The position numbers and the translations under genes were made by a program. The notes under the pieces are model-generated. The model was not told where the DNA came from. It was given only the letters and a program-made list of their open reading frames with translations, and ran no database searches. This document shows positions 9,002 to 18,736 of a stretch of 64,000 nucleotides of DNA, piece after piece; the first letter of the stretch is position 1, and the number at the start of each line of letters is the position of its first letter. The stretch spans positions 46,263-110,262 of the forward strand of contig CALUNA010000009.1 in NCBI GenBank assembly GCA_944321895.1, given 5' to 3'. The DNA comes from an uncultured Bacteroidales bacterium (GTDB taxonomy: Bacteria; Bacteroidota; Bacteroidia; Bacteroidales; Paludibacteraceae).

Positions 9002-9673
9002 CTAATCGCAAAGCACGTACAAATCTTTGCGCGGATTAACCAACATCACCGGGATGGATGCATGCATAATGGCATATTCTTCAGGCGTACCGAAAAAGAT
9101 GTCATCAAGGCCATAGTCGCGGGATGAAGAAAGCACGAGCATGCCGGCGGCCATTTGGTTTGCCATCTGCACGGCCTCCCTGAATAGCTTGAAACTGTCG
9201 GAACGGGCTTTTTGCAGTTCATAGTCCGCCTGGAACTTCTGAAACAGACCGGCAATCTTGTTCACATTGCGCTGTGCACGGGAACCATAATCGTTGGCTT
9301 GCAGCAGAGTGGTATGTGACTGGCAAAAGCGCCAGAACATGACTGCGTATTGTCCTTTCCCGACCTCTTCCTCCAAAAAACCGACCGGTACAAGCAAATG
9401 CCTGAAGTCATGCAGCTCTACCCTATCCGTCAGAAAAACATACGGTATGCGCAAAAACCTGCACGTTTTCAGGGATTTGCGAATCATTCTTGTTTTGTGA
9501 GGCATGCAAATAAACAAAAAGAGGACTTCGTGCTGACTGCAAAAGTCTTCCACATCGGCCAGATCCATGGTTTCCTGCCGGAATTCACGTTTGAAACATG
9601 CGGCCAGTTCCATCAACCGTGCCACACTGGTCTCCGACAAAGAAACATCCGGATGTGTTACCAATAGAATCAT
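9002..9673 (-). CDS. Universal-stress-like protein (uncertain)
   Basis: The 223-residue protein starts MILLVTHPDVSLSETSVARL and has an alternating strand/helix pattern ending in IMHASIPVMLVNPRKDLYVL. This resembles the final strand and tail of universal stress protein domains, where the family often ends in a similar P-V-L-V-N-P-R pattern. No Walker-type or ATP-binding G-x2-G-x9-G motif is obvious. It faces mltG tail to tail with one base between the stop codons. Both genes therefore rely on whatever signals lie inside each other; I see no hairpin between them. Function unknown. Confidence 0.55.
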   Translation of the reverse strand: MILLVTHPDVSLSETSVARLMELAACFKREFRQETMDLADVEDFCSQHEVLFLFICMPHKTRMIRKSLKTCRFLRIPYVFLTDRVELHDFRHLLVPVGFLEEEVGKGQYAVMFWRFCQSHTTLLQANDYGSRAQRNVNKIAGLFQKFQADYELQKARSDSFKLFREAVQMANQMAAGMLVLSSSRDYGLDDIFFGTPEEYAIMHASIPVMLVNPRKDLYVLCD

Positions 9674-9766
9674 ATTACATCAATTTAAAAGCGACGAGGG
9701 ATATAAAAAAATATCAGCCGCTATTTTTTGAAATAAACGACTGATACTCCCGATTGTTTAACCTCG

Positions 9767-9841
9767 TGGGCGTTGACGGATTCGAACCGCCGACCCTCTG
9801 CTTGTAAGGCAGATGCTCTGAACCAGCTGAGCTAAACGCCC
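9767..9841 (-). tRNA. tRNA-Val (TAC)
   Basis: The minus strand reads GGGCGTTTAGCTCAGCTGG, with the anticodon stem-loop CTGCCTTACAAGCAG (anticodon TAC) and T-arm GGCGGTTCGAATCCGTC. The seven-base acceptor stem GGGCGTT/AACGCCC is perfect with discriminator A. No CCA is encoded. Confidence 0.96.
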
Positions 9842-9987
9842 TCGTTGCTTCCCGTTTCGTTCCTGAAAGCGGGTGCAAAGATACGAGCTTTTTTGAAACC
9901 ACCAAAATATTTCTGCACTTTTTTTTGTTTTTTCTTCATGCATTATCATAAACAATTGATTTACAGTGCAGCATATTTCTGTTTTAA

Positions 9988-12183
9988 TTATCGGATAAAC
10001 AACAGCTCCCGATATTTTGGAAGTGACCACATTTCATCATCCACTATCAGTTCCAATTTGTCTGCATGATAGCGGATAATATCAAAATATGGCAAAACCG
10101 TATCATGGTAGGCTACGGCTTTCCGATATTCGCTTTCAATCCGGTTTGCCACCTTGCGGGCCTCGACCATGGCATCCACATTGGCCTTAATGGCAGAAAC
10201 GTGTTCTGCAATTGTTTCTACCAGCGATGCATCCATGGCAGACAGTTCCTCTGCCCTTTCTGCCGGATAAACGGCCTTGATTTTGTACACGTTGTCGAGC
10301 AGCAGCGACTGATAGCGTGTAGCTATGGGCACGATGTGGTTGATAGCCAAATCGCCCAGCACGCGGGCTTCAATCTGGATTTTCTTGGTATAGATTTCCC
10401 ATTTCACCTCGTTGCGTGCATGCAATTCCTTTTCTGTCATTACACCGGTTTCTTCAAACATTCTGATACTTTCCGGCGTTGTGTAACACTTGAATATTTC
10501 AGGTACGCTCGTTTCACAATCCAGTCCGCGGCGGGCAGCTTCCCTTTTCCATTCATCGCTATAGCCGTTTCCGTCAAAACATATCGGTTTGGAGACCTTG
10601 ATATATTCTTTCAGCGTTTCAAAAATGGCTTTTTCTTTGGTATTTCCGGCTGCAATTCTGGCATCGACTGTTGCCTTGAATTCCTTCAACTGGGCAGCCA
10701 TGGCCGTATTCAGCGCAATCATGGCAGATGAGCAGTTTGCCACCGAGCCAACAGCCCTGAACTCGAAGCGGTTTCCCGTAAAGGCAAAAGGCGATGTACG
10801 GTTGCGGTCCGTGTTGTCCAGAAGAACTTCCGGAATATGTGCAATGCCAAGGCTCAGTTTCTTTTTGCTTGACATGACAATGGCCTCTTCGGCCGTCGCG
10901 TTTTCTATTTTTTCCAGTATGGCACTGATTTGCGTCCCCAGAAACGCCGAAATGATGGCAGGAGGTGCTTCGTTTGCGCCCAGGCGATGGGCATTCGTAG
11001 CCGAACTGATGGAAGCCTTGAGCAAGCCGTTGTTTTTATAAACAGCCATCAATGCGTTCACCAGGAAAGTAACGAACTGCAGATTTTCTTCCGGTGTTTT
11101 TCCTGGTGTGAACAATCCGACGCCCGTATCCGTTCCCAATGACCAGTTGTTGTGCTTGCCCGAGCCGTTGATGCCGGCAAAAGGCTTTTCGTGCAACAGC
11201 ACACGGAATCCGTGCCGGCGTGCAACCTTGCGCATCAACGACATGACAAGCAGGTTCTGGTCTACAGCCAGATTGGTTTCACCGAAAATTGGAGCCAGCT
11301 CGAACTGATTGGGCGCCACCTCGTTATGCCTTGTCTTCAACGGGATACCATATTTGTAGGCTTCAAATTCCAGGTCTTTCATAAATGCCGACACACGCCC
11401 GGGAATTGAACCGAAATAATGGTCATCCAACTGTTGGTTTTTGGCCGATTCATGGCCAAGCAGCGTGCGTCCGGTCAGCAGCAAATCGGGGCGTGTGGCA
11501 TACAGGCCCTCATCCACCAGAAAATACTCTTGTTCCCAACCCAAATAGGAATAGACTTTCTTTACTTTCGGGTTAAACATTTGGCAGACCGCTGTTGCCG
11601 CCTTATCAACCGCATTCAGGGCTTTCAGCAAAGGCGCTTTCATGTCGAGCGATTCACCGGTGTAGGAAATGAAAATTGTCGGGATACATAATGTATCGTC
11701 CATGACAAAAGCCGGCGAAGATGGATCCCAGGCCGTATATCCGCGGGCCTCGAATGTACTGCGGATACCACCGTTTGGGAACGATGATGCATCCGGTTCC
11801 TGCTGGGCAAGTAATTTTCCGGAAAAATCTTCGATCACTGTTTCGCCGGGACCGGCAGCATAATCTATAAATGAATCGTGTTTTTGTGCCGTACCGTCCG
11901 TGAGCGGCTGGAACCAGTGTGTGTAATGGGTCGCTCCCAACTCCATGGCCCACTGTTTCATGCCGGCAGCAACATCATCGGCTATGCTCCGGTCGAGCGT
12001 TTCACCGTTTTTGACTGCATTCTGAATGGCATTCACTACATCTTTCGACAGATATTTGGCCATTGTGGAGGTTGTGAACACGTATTTTCCATAATAATCG
12101 GCAATGTGGCGTGCCGGAACCTGAACATCGAGAGCCTTTTTCTTGAAAGCCTCTTCAACTGCTTTAAACCTTAACGTACTCAT
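9988..12183 (-). CDS. glnN: Glutamine synthetase type III
   Basis: The 731-residue protein has the length and sequence of GSIII, the form typical of Bacteroidetes. It makes glutamine from glutamate, ammonia and ATP in the cytosol. Visible family motifs include the N-terminal block ELGATHYTHWFQPLTDGTAQ, the catalytic segments EVAPNQFELAPIFGETN and GSGKHNNWSLGTDTG, and DNTDRNRTSPFAFTGNRFEF. The C-terminal part is helical. It stands alone, upstream of a divergently transcribed thioesterase. A TACCTTTG promoter element lies 18 bp from the start codon on the minus strand. Confidence 0.97.
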   Translation of the reverse strand: MSTLRFKAVEEAFKKKALDVQVPARHIADYYGKYVFTTSTMAKYLSKDVVNAIQNAVKNGETLDRSIADDVAAGMKQWAMELGATHYTHWFQPLTDGTAQKHDSFIDYAAGPGETVIEDFSGKLLAQQEPDASSFPNGGIRSTFEARGYTAWDPSSPAFVMDDTLCIPTIFISYTGESLDMKAPLLKALNAVDKAATAVCQMFNPKVKKVYSYLGWEQEYFLVDEGLYATRPDLLLTGRTLLGHESAKNQQLDDHYFGSIPGRVSAFMKDLEFEAYKYGIPLKTRHNEVAPNQFELAPIFGETNLAVDQNLLVMSLMRKVARRHGFRVLLHEKPFAGINGSGKHNNWSLGTDTGVGLFTPGKTPEENLQFVTFLVNALMAVYKNNGLLKASISSATNAHRLGANEAPPAIISAFLGTQISAILEKIENATAEEAIVMSSKKKLSLGIAHIPEVLLDNTDRNRTSPFAFTGNRFEFRAVGSVANCSSAMIALNTAMAAQLKEFKATVDARIAAGNTKEKAIFETLKEYIKVSKPICFDGNGYSDEWKREAARRGLDCETSVPEIFKCYTTPESIRMFEETGVMTEKELHARNEVKWEIYTKKIQIEARVLGDLAINHIVPIATRYQSLLLDNVYKIKAVYPAERAEELSAMDASLVETIAEHVSAIKANVDAMVEARKVANRIESEYRKAVAYHDTVLPYFDIIRYHADKLELIVDDEMWSLPKYRELLFIR

Positions 12184-12200
12184 AATCTAATTCAATGTCG

Positions 12201-12208
12201 CAAAGGTA
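12201..12208 (-). promoter_or_regulatory. glnN -7 promoter element
   Basis: The minus strand reads TACCTTTG, matching TAnnTTTG, just upstream of glnN. A good -33 element is not visible at the usual distance. The rest of the 236-bp gap to the thioesterase (12184-12420) shows no gene. Confidence 0.45.
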
Positions 12209-12388
12209 CGCATTTAGTCAAAAACACACATCTTTTTCCATGTGTTTCGTGCAAAAAAAGTATCCGGCCGCATCACGGCAAGTGCCATCCCTGCTTTTTT
12301 CACGTCCATCCGAGAAACCTCCATGGCTGCCGAGCGTTTTTTTAGTTCTTTTATCACATCCGGCATGGACAAATCCGGTCAAAAAAAG

Positions 12389-12396
12389 TATTTTTG
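12389..12396 (+). promoter_or_regulatory. -7 promoter element of the thioesterase gene
   Basis: TATTTTTG matches TAnnTTTG 24 bp before the start codon at 12421; the -33 region is poor. Confidence 0.45.
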
Positions 12397-12420
12397 CAAA
12401 AATAAAAACACACAGGAATT

Positions 12421-12933
12421 ATGAAAAGACTATTGAATCCGTGGCGTGGGCTGGATGGTTACAACTGCTTTGGCTGCTCACCAGACAATCCTTCCGGCGT
12501 ACGCATGGAGTTTTACGAGGATGGCGATGAGATTGTATCGGTGTGGCATCCGCGTCCCGATTTTCAGGGCTGGCTGAACACATTGCACGGCGGCATCCAA
12601 TCCGTATTGTTGGATGAGATTTGCGCATGGGTAGTTATCCGCAAACTGAACACAAGCGGCGTAACCAGCCGCATGGAAACCCGCTACCGCAAGGCCATTT
12701 CCACCGAGGACAACTATCTGTTGCTCAGGGCACACATTGTGAGCCATCGGCATAATCTGGTGGAAATCAAGGCTGCCATCTACAATCAAGATGGTGCCGT
12801 ATGCGCTGAAGCAACCTGCCAGTATTTCACTTTCCCGCCGGAAAAGGCCAAGAACATGTATTTCCGTCCGTGCGATACGGTGGGCGATGATATGACGCTG
12901 GAAGAAGTCATTGCAAGGCAGACTTCCTGTTAA
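12421..12933 (+). CDS. PaaI-family hotdog-fold thioesterase
   Basis: A 170-residue single-domain protein. The hotdog signature is LHGGIQSVLLDEICAW (residues about 58-73), with the Asp/Glu that activates water in this family. An N-terminal GYNCFGCSPDNPSGVRMEF segment is typical of the PaaI-like subgroup. It likely hydrolyses an acyl-CoA; the substrate cannot be told from sequence. It is a single-gene unit ending at a strong bidirectional terminator. Confidence 0.85.
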   Translation: MKRLLNPWRGLDGYNCFGCSPDNPSGVRMEFYEDGDEIVSVWHPRPDFQGWLNTLHGGIQSVLLDEICAWVVIRKLNTSGVTSRMETRYRKAISTEDNYLLLRAHIVSHRHNLVEIKAAIYNQDGAVCAEATCQYFTFPPEKAKNMYFRPCDTVGDDMTLEEVIARQTSC

Positions 12934-12953
12934 GTCTGTTTTTCCAGAAAGAC

Positions 12954-12993
12954 AAAAAAACCGCAGCCGGCTTCAGACCAGTTGCGGTTTTTT
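12954..12993. terminator. Bidirectional terminator between the thioesterase and the EEP gene
   Basis: A-run plus ACCGCA (12960-12965) pairs with TGCGGT plus T-run (12983-12993), so both strands end in a T-tract. It separates two convergent genes. Confidence 0.85.
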
Positions 12994-13010
12994 CATGGAA
13001 TAATCATGTC

Positions 13011-14066
13011 TTATTGCTTCTTGACCAGATAAATGTATGTGGGAAAATGGTCACTGTAACCATTCGTCCACACGCCGCTTGCAAACGTTCTTTTGGGTTG
13101 TCCCTTGCGCTTTCCTTCCTGCTCTACCAGGAACGGGCGGTTGAATATTTCCGCTTTCCAGAAACTGAGTTCTGTCCGGTCTGCATTGGCCAGATTCCCG
13201 GAAATGATAATCTGGTCAAACAAATTCCATTGACCATTGTATGCCAACGAACCAATGCCCTTGTCCAAGGTTTTCCAGAGCGTATTATAATAGTCTTGGG
13301 GACCGACTTCCGACTTTTCCTTTTTGGCTCCCAACGCTTCGGCACAGCTTGCATTATACGGGTCATCATTAAGGTCACCCATGATGATTATCTTTGCTTT
13401 CGGTTCACGTTTATACAACGAATCGCATATTGCTTTTACCGACAATGCCGCAGCCACACGATTCGGTCTTGATGCTTCTTCTCCGCCATAGCGCGATGGC
13501 CAGTGATTGACAATGACATGGATTTTCTCGCCTTGCAGGTAACCGCTCACCAGCAGTTGCAAACGCGTGTGCATCAGCTCTCCGTTGACATACAGCGGAT
13601 ATGTCTTGGTTGCCGTCGGTGTGAAAAATGTCGGGTTATAAAGCAAGCCGACATCGATTCCGCGATGATCCGGACTTTCTTCCAGAATGACCTGGTAGTT
13701 GCGCGAATGCAAGGCCGGCTGCCTTACGAGGTCCTCCAGAACACCTTTGTTTTCCGCTTCCGACACACCGACAATAACCGCACCCACGGGAGTGATATCC
13801 GTTCCAATCTGTGAAATGGCATAAGCCATGTTTTTCTGTTTACTCCGGTATTTCATCCCCGTCCAACGGTTCGGACCATCGGGCAGATATTCATCATCTC
13901 CGCTATTATTCGGGTCATCTATTGTGTCGAACAAATTCTCAAGATTGTAGAAAGCGACACAACTCACTGAAAACGATTCTTTCTGGGAGGATTTCTTGTT
14001 TTTCTGCGCTGACACAAAGCCACAGCAAAGAAATGCACAAAGCAATAGAATAAGGTTACGCTTCAT
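13011..14066 (-). CDS. Secreted endonuclease/exonuclease/phosphatase-family protein
   Basis: The 351-residue protein begins with a clear signal peptide (MKRNLILLLCAFLCCGFVSA). EEP-fold motifs follow: VSCAVFYNLENLF-like start with Asn-Leu-Glu metal ligand, HVIVNHWPSRYGG, IIIMGDLNDDPYN and the closing SDHFP. Family members are metal-dependent DNases or phosphodiesterases, and export suggests extracellular substrates. I chose the ATG at 14066 because it opens the signal peptide. It lies divergent to a TonB receptor/DUF5689 pair, a grouping that recurs in Bacteroidetes and suggests joint use of an external phosphorylated polymer. The substrate is inferred, not shown. Confidence 0.88.
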   Translation of the reverse strand: MKRNLILLLCAFLCCGFVSAQKNKKSSQKESFSVSCVAFYNLENLFDTIDDPNNSGDDEYLPDGPNRWTGMKYRSKQKNMAYAISQIGTDITPVGAVIVGVSEAENKGVLEDLVRQPALHSRNYQVILEESPDHRGIDVGLLYNPTFFTPTATKTYPLYVNGELMHTRLQLLVSGYLQGEKIHVIVNHWPSRYGGEEASRPNRVAAALSVKAICDSLYKREPKAKIIIMGDLNDDPYNASCAEALGAKKEKSEVGPQDYYNTLWKTLDKGIGSLAYNGQWNLFDQIIISGNLANADRTELSFWKAEIFNRPFLVEQEGKRKGQPKRTFASGVWTNGYSDHFPTYIYLVKKQ

Positions 14067-14096
14067 AATGGATAATAATGAATAATATTTTGGGGG

Positions 14097-14126
14097 CAAA
14101 TTTAGATAAAAAAAAGAAATAACAAA
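14097..14126 (-). promoter_or_regulatory. Promoter of the EEP-family gene
   Basis: The minus strand carries TTTG (14126-14123), 18 bp, then TAAATTTG (14104-14097), ending 31 bp before the ATG. The remaining intergenic stretch to 14430 holds no gene; a TATCTTG at 14344-14350 could serve the divergent receptor. Confidence 0.6.
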
Positions 14127-14430
14127 TAGCAGGACAAGTTCTGTTCCCGTAAATACCGTTTTCCGGTTATGCTCCGCTTCGGGAATCACAATGGAAAATG
14201 ACTGTCCGTATCCGACCATCCAGCTGATAATTTGCCATTTATCGGAACAACCATACGACCACACACATGTTCTTTCCTGAGTTGTTGAAAAAAATGTCAT
14301 CATTTTTTCACAGGAGGTTGCTTGCCGTTTCTGTAAAAAGTTGTATCTTGCACAGCTTTTTATCCAAATAAAGCGAAAGAACGACAGTCATTTTCTAAAC
14401 TTATTTACTAATCAACTAAAACAAGTTACT

Positions 14431-17400
14431 ATGAAGAGATTATTGTGCGCCATTTTCCTTAGCGTATGTCTTTTTCCGCTATTTGCGCAACAAGCCTCAC
14501 TCAAGGGCATTGTTCATGCCGAAGACTCCGGCGAACCCATAGCAGGAGTTACCATTACCCTGGCAAACCAGGATATTTCGACCACCACAAACGCAAAGGG
14601 TGAATTCACACTCATGCTACTGGAAGCCATGGACGAAGAAGTCATTATCCACACCAGCGGCTATATCTCACAAGTCAAGTTAGTCAAGCTCAGCGCAGAC
14701 CAAACCACTGATCTGGGAATCGTGTCACTCAAGCCGGATATTGCCGCCGACATGCAGCAGGAGCTGTTGCTGCAACTTTCCGAAGCTGAACTGGAAAACG
14801 ATGAGGGAGGTTCACAAAACATGTCATCCGCCCTGTTGACAGGAGGCGATGTATATACATCGCACATCTCCTATGCCTTCAGCCCCATGCGTTTCCGCGT
14901 GCGCGGCTACGGGCAGGAATATGAAAACAACTACATCAACGGCATCAACTTCAACAGCCAGGAACGAGGCAACTTCAACTATTCCATGATTGGCGGCCTG
15001 AACGATGCGACACGCAACAAGGATGTAACGAACGGCATAGAGGCCAATCCCATATCGTTCGGCGGCATTGGCTCCACAACCAACATTCTGACAACAGCAA
15101 GCAACATTGCCGCAGGCTGGAAAGTGGGACTCTCCGGCACCAACCGTAATTACAAGGGACGTGCATACATTACCTATGGCAGCGGCGTTCTGGAAAACGG
15201 ATGGGCTTTCGCCGGCTCGCTGGCATACCGCTATTCGCCATACATTGACACCCAAACCCCGATTATCGGCGAAGGTATTTTCTATAACTCGGCTGCCTAC
15301 TATTTCTCTGCCGAGAAAAAATTCAACGACCAGCACACATTGGCGCTGACCACATTCGGCTCGCCGACTGCACGCGCACAATCGGCTGCCGTAACGCAGG
15401 AAACATACAGCTTGTACGGTTCCATCTACTATAACCCCTATTGGGGCTACCAGAACGGCAAAGTGCGCAACTCGCGCATTGTAAAGAGTTTCGACCCGAC
15501 TGTTACGCTGAACTATGAATGGAAAATCAACGAAAACCACACCATTAATATTAATGAAGGTTTTCATTACAGCATGTACAGCAATTCGGCGCTGACGTTC
15601 TACAACGCGCCCGACCCGCGGCCGGACTACTACCGCAACCTGCCCTCGTTCCTTTTCGACAACCAAATAGACGCAAACGGGAACTTTATCACGGAAGACA
15701 TGAATGGCGTTCCATTGGGCAAGATGCAATCCTACACGGCCGCCAACGGGCAAGAATATGTTTTCGGTCCGTCCATCGACTACAACAGCTACACGTCCCT
15801 GATAGACGGCTGGGTGGAACGTGACCCGAGCGTAACGCAAATCCAGTGGGATGAATTATACCAAGCCAACTACCGCAACAACATTGTAAATCCGGACGGG
15901 ACGGCCAAATACATTGTCGAGCGTCGCCATAATGACATTTGGGAAAACATGTTCAACGCACTCTGGCGCGGACAATTGACACCCCACCTGAAAATGACCG
16001 CCGGCCTGGATACGAAAGTTTCGCAGGGCAGGCACTACAAAACAGTGGACGACCTGCTGGGAGCCAACCAGTGGATTGACGTGGATCCGTTCGCGGAACG
16101 CGACATTGCCGACCTGGCACAAAACATCGGCCTGACACAAGCTGCCATTGAACACGTAAAACAAAACGACACGGAAAATCCGAACCGCCCCGTAAAAGAA
16201 GGCGATGTGTTCGGTTATAACTACAACATCAACATGTACCAGGCATCCATTTTTGCACAAAACGAATGGAACTTCCAGGCAGTTGACTTTTATTATGCCC
16301 TGAAAGGAACATTCAGCAGTTTCCAGCGCGAGGGTTTCATGGAAAACGGACGTGCCGTTTACCTGCAACGCATTTATTCCCAATATGACCCGGACAATGC
16401 CGATGCATGGAAAGACATATACACATCCAAAGGCAAAGGTTACCTGGCCACATTCCTGGATCCGTCATTGAAAGCAGGTGTAACTTATAAAATAGACGGA
16501 CGCAACCATCTGAAAGCAAACGTGCTTGCAGAAACCCGCGCACCACTGGCACGCAATGCCTACATTTCGCAACGCATCCATGACCGCATGGTGGACAACC
16601 TGAGCTCGGCCAAAATCCTGTCATACGATTTGAGCTATGAGTTCAATTTCCGCCCCGTGCGCGGACGTATAACAGCTTACCGGACACATTTCCTGAACCA
16701 AACAGAATTGAACGGATATTACGATGATGGTTACCGCACTTTCGTAAACCAAGCCATGACCGGCATAAACAGCATACACCAAGGCGTGGAATTTGCAGCC
16801 GCGGTGAAGATGGGTTTATACTTCACCCTGTCGGCAGCCGCAACGGTGTCGGACAACCATTACACCTCGAACGCATACAGCGTTACCAGTGCCGAGAACG
16901 GTATGGCATTGGCCGTATCCAACTCCGGATACCCGCTCTACGAATTGCGCGACAGCGTGCTGACAAACGGCCTGAAGGTAGCCAACGGCCCGCAACTGGC
17001 CGGAAGTCTGAAACTGAGCTTCTTCCACCCGAAAATGTGGTTTGCGGATATTACAGTCAGCTATTTTGACTGGAACTATCTGGATTTCTCGCCCTCGCGC
17101 CGTATGCAGGGCTTGTTCACCGGCGTCCGTGCCGATGGCTCCAAGGTGAACGGCACGTACGAAATTGAAACGGAAACAGTAAAAGACAAAAACGGCAAAC
17201 CCGTCACCCAGACCGTATATGACAAAAACGGACATCCGAAAGTGGCCTATCCACACTCTGTGCTGTCAGAGCAGGAATCCCTGGTCAGCGAACAGTGGTA
17301 CAACCGCTTCCTGGTGGATTTGTCGGTCGGCAAACTGATTTACCTGCCCAAACGCCAATCAATCAGCATAAACCTGAGCGTAAGCAACCTGCTCAACAAC

Positions 17401-17586
17401 ACCAATATGAAAACTGGCGGTTACCAGCAGGGACGTATCCCGACCAACAGCAAGCAAGGCACGGCATTCGAAGGACAGAACAACATACAGGCACAACGCA
17501 TATCGAACAACGTATGGAAATTCCCATCCAAGTATTACTACGCATGGGGAGCCAACTTCTTCCTGAACTTGACTTATAAATTCTAA
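14431..17586 (+). CDS. TonB-dependent outer-membrane receptor
   Basis: The 1051-residue protein has a signal peptide (MKRLLCAIFLSVCLFPLFAQ), then a carboxypeptidase-regulatory-like domain (about 22-110: LKGIVHAEDSGEPIAGVTIT). A plug region follows, with FRVRGYGQEYENNYINGINF (about 155-175), then a long beta-barrel ending in NLTYKF with the terminal Phe expected for BAM insertion. It imports a ligand across the outer membrane using energy from TonB-ExbB-ExbD. It has no SusD partner, so it is not a SusC-type glycan transporter. The ATG at 14431 is chosen for the signal peptide. It is followed after 19 bp by the DUF5689 lipoprotein gene. Confidence 0.93.
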   Translation: MKRLLCAIFLSVCLFPLFAQQASLKGIVHAEDSGEPIAGVTITLANQDISTTTNAKGEFTLMLLEAMDEEVIIHTSGYISQVKLVKLSADQTTDLGIVSLKPDIAADMQQELLLQLSEAELENDEGGSQNMSSALLTGGDVYTSHISYAFSPMRFRVRGYGQEYENNYINGINFNSQERGNFNYSMIGGLNDATRNKDVTNGIEANPISFGGIGSTTNILTTASNIAAGWKVGLSGTNRNYKGRAYITYGSGVLENGWAFAGSLAYRYSPYIDTQTPIIGEGIFYNSAAYYFSAEKKFNDQHTLALTTFGSPTARAQSAAVTQETYSLYGSIYYNPYWGYQNGKVRNSRIVKSFDPTVTLNYEWKINENHTININEGFHYSMYSNSALTFYNAPDPRPDYYRNLPSFLFDNQIDANGNFITEDMNGVPLGKMQSYTAANGQEYVFGPSIDYNSYTSLIDGWVERDPSVTQIQWDELYQANYRNNIVNPDGTAKYIVERRHNDIWENMFNALWRGQLTPHLKMTAGLDTKVSQGRHYKTVDDLLGANQWIDVDPFAERDIADLAQNIGLTQAAIEHVKQNDTENPNRPVKEGDVFGYNYNINMYQASIFAQNEWNFQAVDFYYALKGTFSSFQREGFMENGRAVYLQRIYSQYDPDNADAWKDIYTSKGKGYLATFLDPSLKAGVTYKIDGRNHLKANVLAETRAPLARNAYISQRIHDRMVDNLSSAKILSYDLSYEFNFRPVRGRITAYRTHFLNQTELNGYYDDGYRTFVNQAMTGINSIHQGVEFAAAVKMGLYFTLSAAATVSDNHYTSNAYSVTSAENGMALAVSNSGYPLYELRDSVLTNGLKVANGPQLAGSLKLSFFHPKMWFADITVSYFDWNYLDFSPSRRMQGLFTGVRADGSKVNGTYEIETETVKDKNGKPVTQTVYDKNGHPKVAYPHSVLSEQESLVSEQWYNRFLVDLSVGKLIYLPKRQSISINLSVSNLLNNTNMKTGGYQQGRIPTNSKQGTAFEGQNNIQAQRISNNVWKFPSKYYYAWGANFFLNLTYKF

Positions 17587-17605
17587 CAATGTCCAACTGC
17601 TAATA

Positions 17606-18667
17606 ATGAAACGAGATATGAAAACGAACAAAATAATCAGCCTGCTCGCCCTGACGGCACTCCTTGTAGTTGCCTGCGAGCCGAACCATGAACCGATACC
17701 CGCGCAAGACAACAAGGATATCGCCGCCACCTATACACTCCAAGGGTTTCTGGAAACCTTCCTGACCGATTCAGGCGTCCTGTTCCCCGTGCGCACACGA
17801 GCCAACGGTGAAAACGGAACCGGACTTTTCAGCGTGGACACGCTACCAACCTACGGCGATGACATTATCATCAAAGGCCGCGTCGTGTCGGATGACTATG
17901 CCGGCAACTTGTACAAGACCTTGGTTATCCAGGACACGCAATATCCCGAACAAGGCCTGCGCATTTCAGTGGATGCAAGTAACATTTCCGGCCTCTATCC
18001 GAAAGGACAAGTCATCTCCATACGCTGCAACGGATTGGCTGTGGGCAAATATGCCACGCAACCGCAACTGGCCGTGCCGAGCTACAACAACAACACGGAT
18101 GCACAGAATGCCAGCCAGAAAGTAGGCTGGGCACCGGGACGTATTCCATTGCCGCGCTTCAGGGCTGCCGTAACGGCCATTGGCTTGCCTGAACCTGAGA
18201 AAATCGTGGTGGACACCATGACCATTGCCGAAATTCTTGCTTCCACACCGCGGGAAATGGAAGGACGCCTGGTGTGCATCAAGGATATCCATTTCAATCA
18301 AAAATACGCCGATTCAAAAGGAAACCTGTTGCCACTGACTGATGGCAACCCATCGAAAGACACCAACGCTAAGGTTTTTGCACCGACTACCGAGTTTGTC
18401 GGCTATCCGCAAGGACGCGCCATCGAAGATGAGAGCGGCAAATGGATTCTGGTATCAACCAGCGAATACGCCAAATTCGCATACACCGTGATTCCTGAAG
18501 CCGAATATGTGGGAACCGTGACCGGCATAGTCGGGAACTACCGCGACAACGCCCGCTATGCAGCTGACGATGCTGACTGGAGCATCACGCTGCGCTCCCT
18601 GGATGACCTGCAGCTCTTCAACGCGGAAGGCAAAGCCTGGGAACCCAAAGAGTGGAATGCACAATAA
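17606..18667 (+). CDS. DUF5689-domain lipoprotein
   Basis: The 353-residue protein has a lipoprotein signal (LLALTALLVVACEP; lipidated Cys around residue 24). Its core has the look of DUF5689, an OB-fold-like domain found beside TonB receptors: DDIIIKGRVVSDDYAGNLYK and LYPKGQVISIRCNGLAVG. OB folds bind nucleic acid or oligosaccharide, so a surface ligand-capture role for the upstream receptor is plausible but inferred. Start could be the ATG at 17606 or 17618; both keep the signal. The pair ends in a strong terminator. Confidence 0.8.
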   Translation: MKRDMKTNKIISLLALTALLVVACEPNHEPIPAQDNKDIAATYTLQGFLETFLTDSGVLFPVRTRANGENGTGLFSVDTLPTYGDDIIIKGRVVSDDYAGNLYKTLVIQDTQYPEQGLRISVDASNISGLYPKGQVISIRCNGLAVGKYATQPQLAVPSYNNNTDAQNASQKVGWAPGRIPLPRFRAAVTAIGLPEPEKIVVDTMTIAEILASTPREMEGRLVCIKDIHFNQKYADSKGNLLPLTDGNPSKDTNAKVFAPTTEFVGYPQGRAIEDESGKWILVSTSEYAKFAYTVIPEAEYVGTVTGIVGNYRDNARYAADDADWSITLRSLDDLQLFNAEGKAWEPKEWNAQ

Positions 18668-18684
18668 ATTACCGAATCATCCAC

Positions 18685-18718
18685 AAATCCCTCCTGCCCG
18701 ACCGTGGGAGGGATTTTT
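18685..18718 (+). terminator. Terminator after the receptor/lipoprotein pair
   Basis: AAATCCCTCC (18685-18694) pairs with GGAGGGATTT (18707-18716), followed by T. It lies between the DUF5689 gene and cvpA. Confidence 0.8.
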
Positions 18719-18736
18719 ACATAAAAACAACAAGAC

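Noticed and set aside
14824..15840. A 338-codon minus frame opposite the TonB receptor
   Set aside because: Shadow of the receptor gene; no signal or domain.
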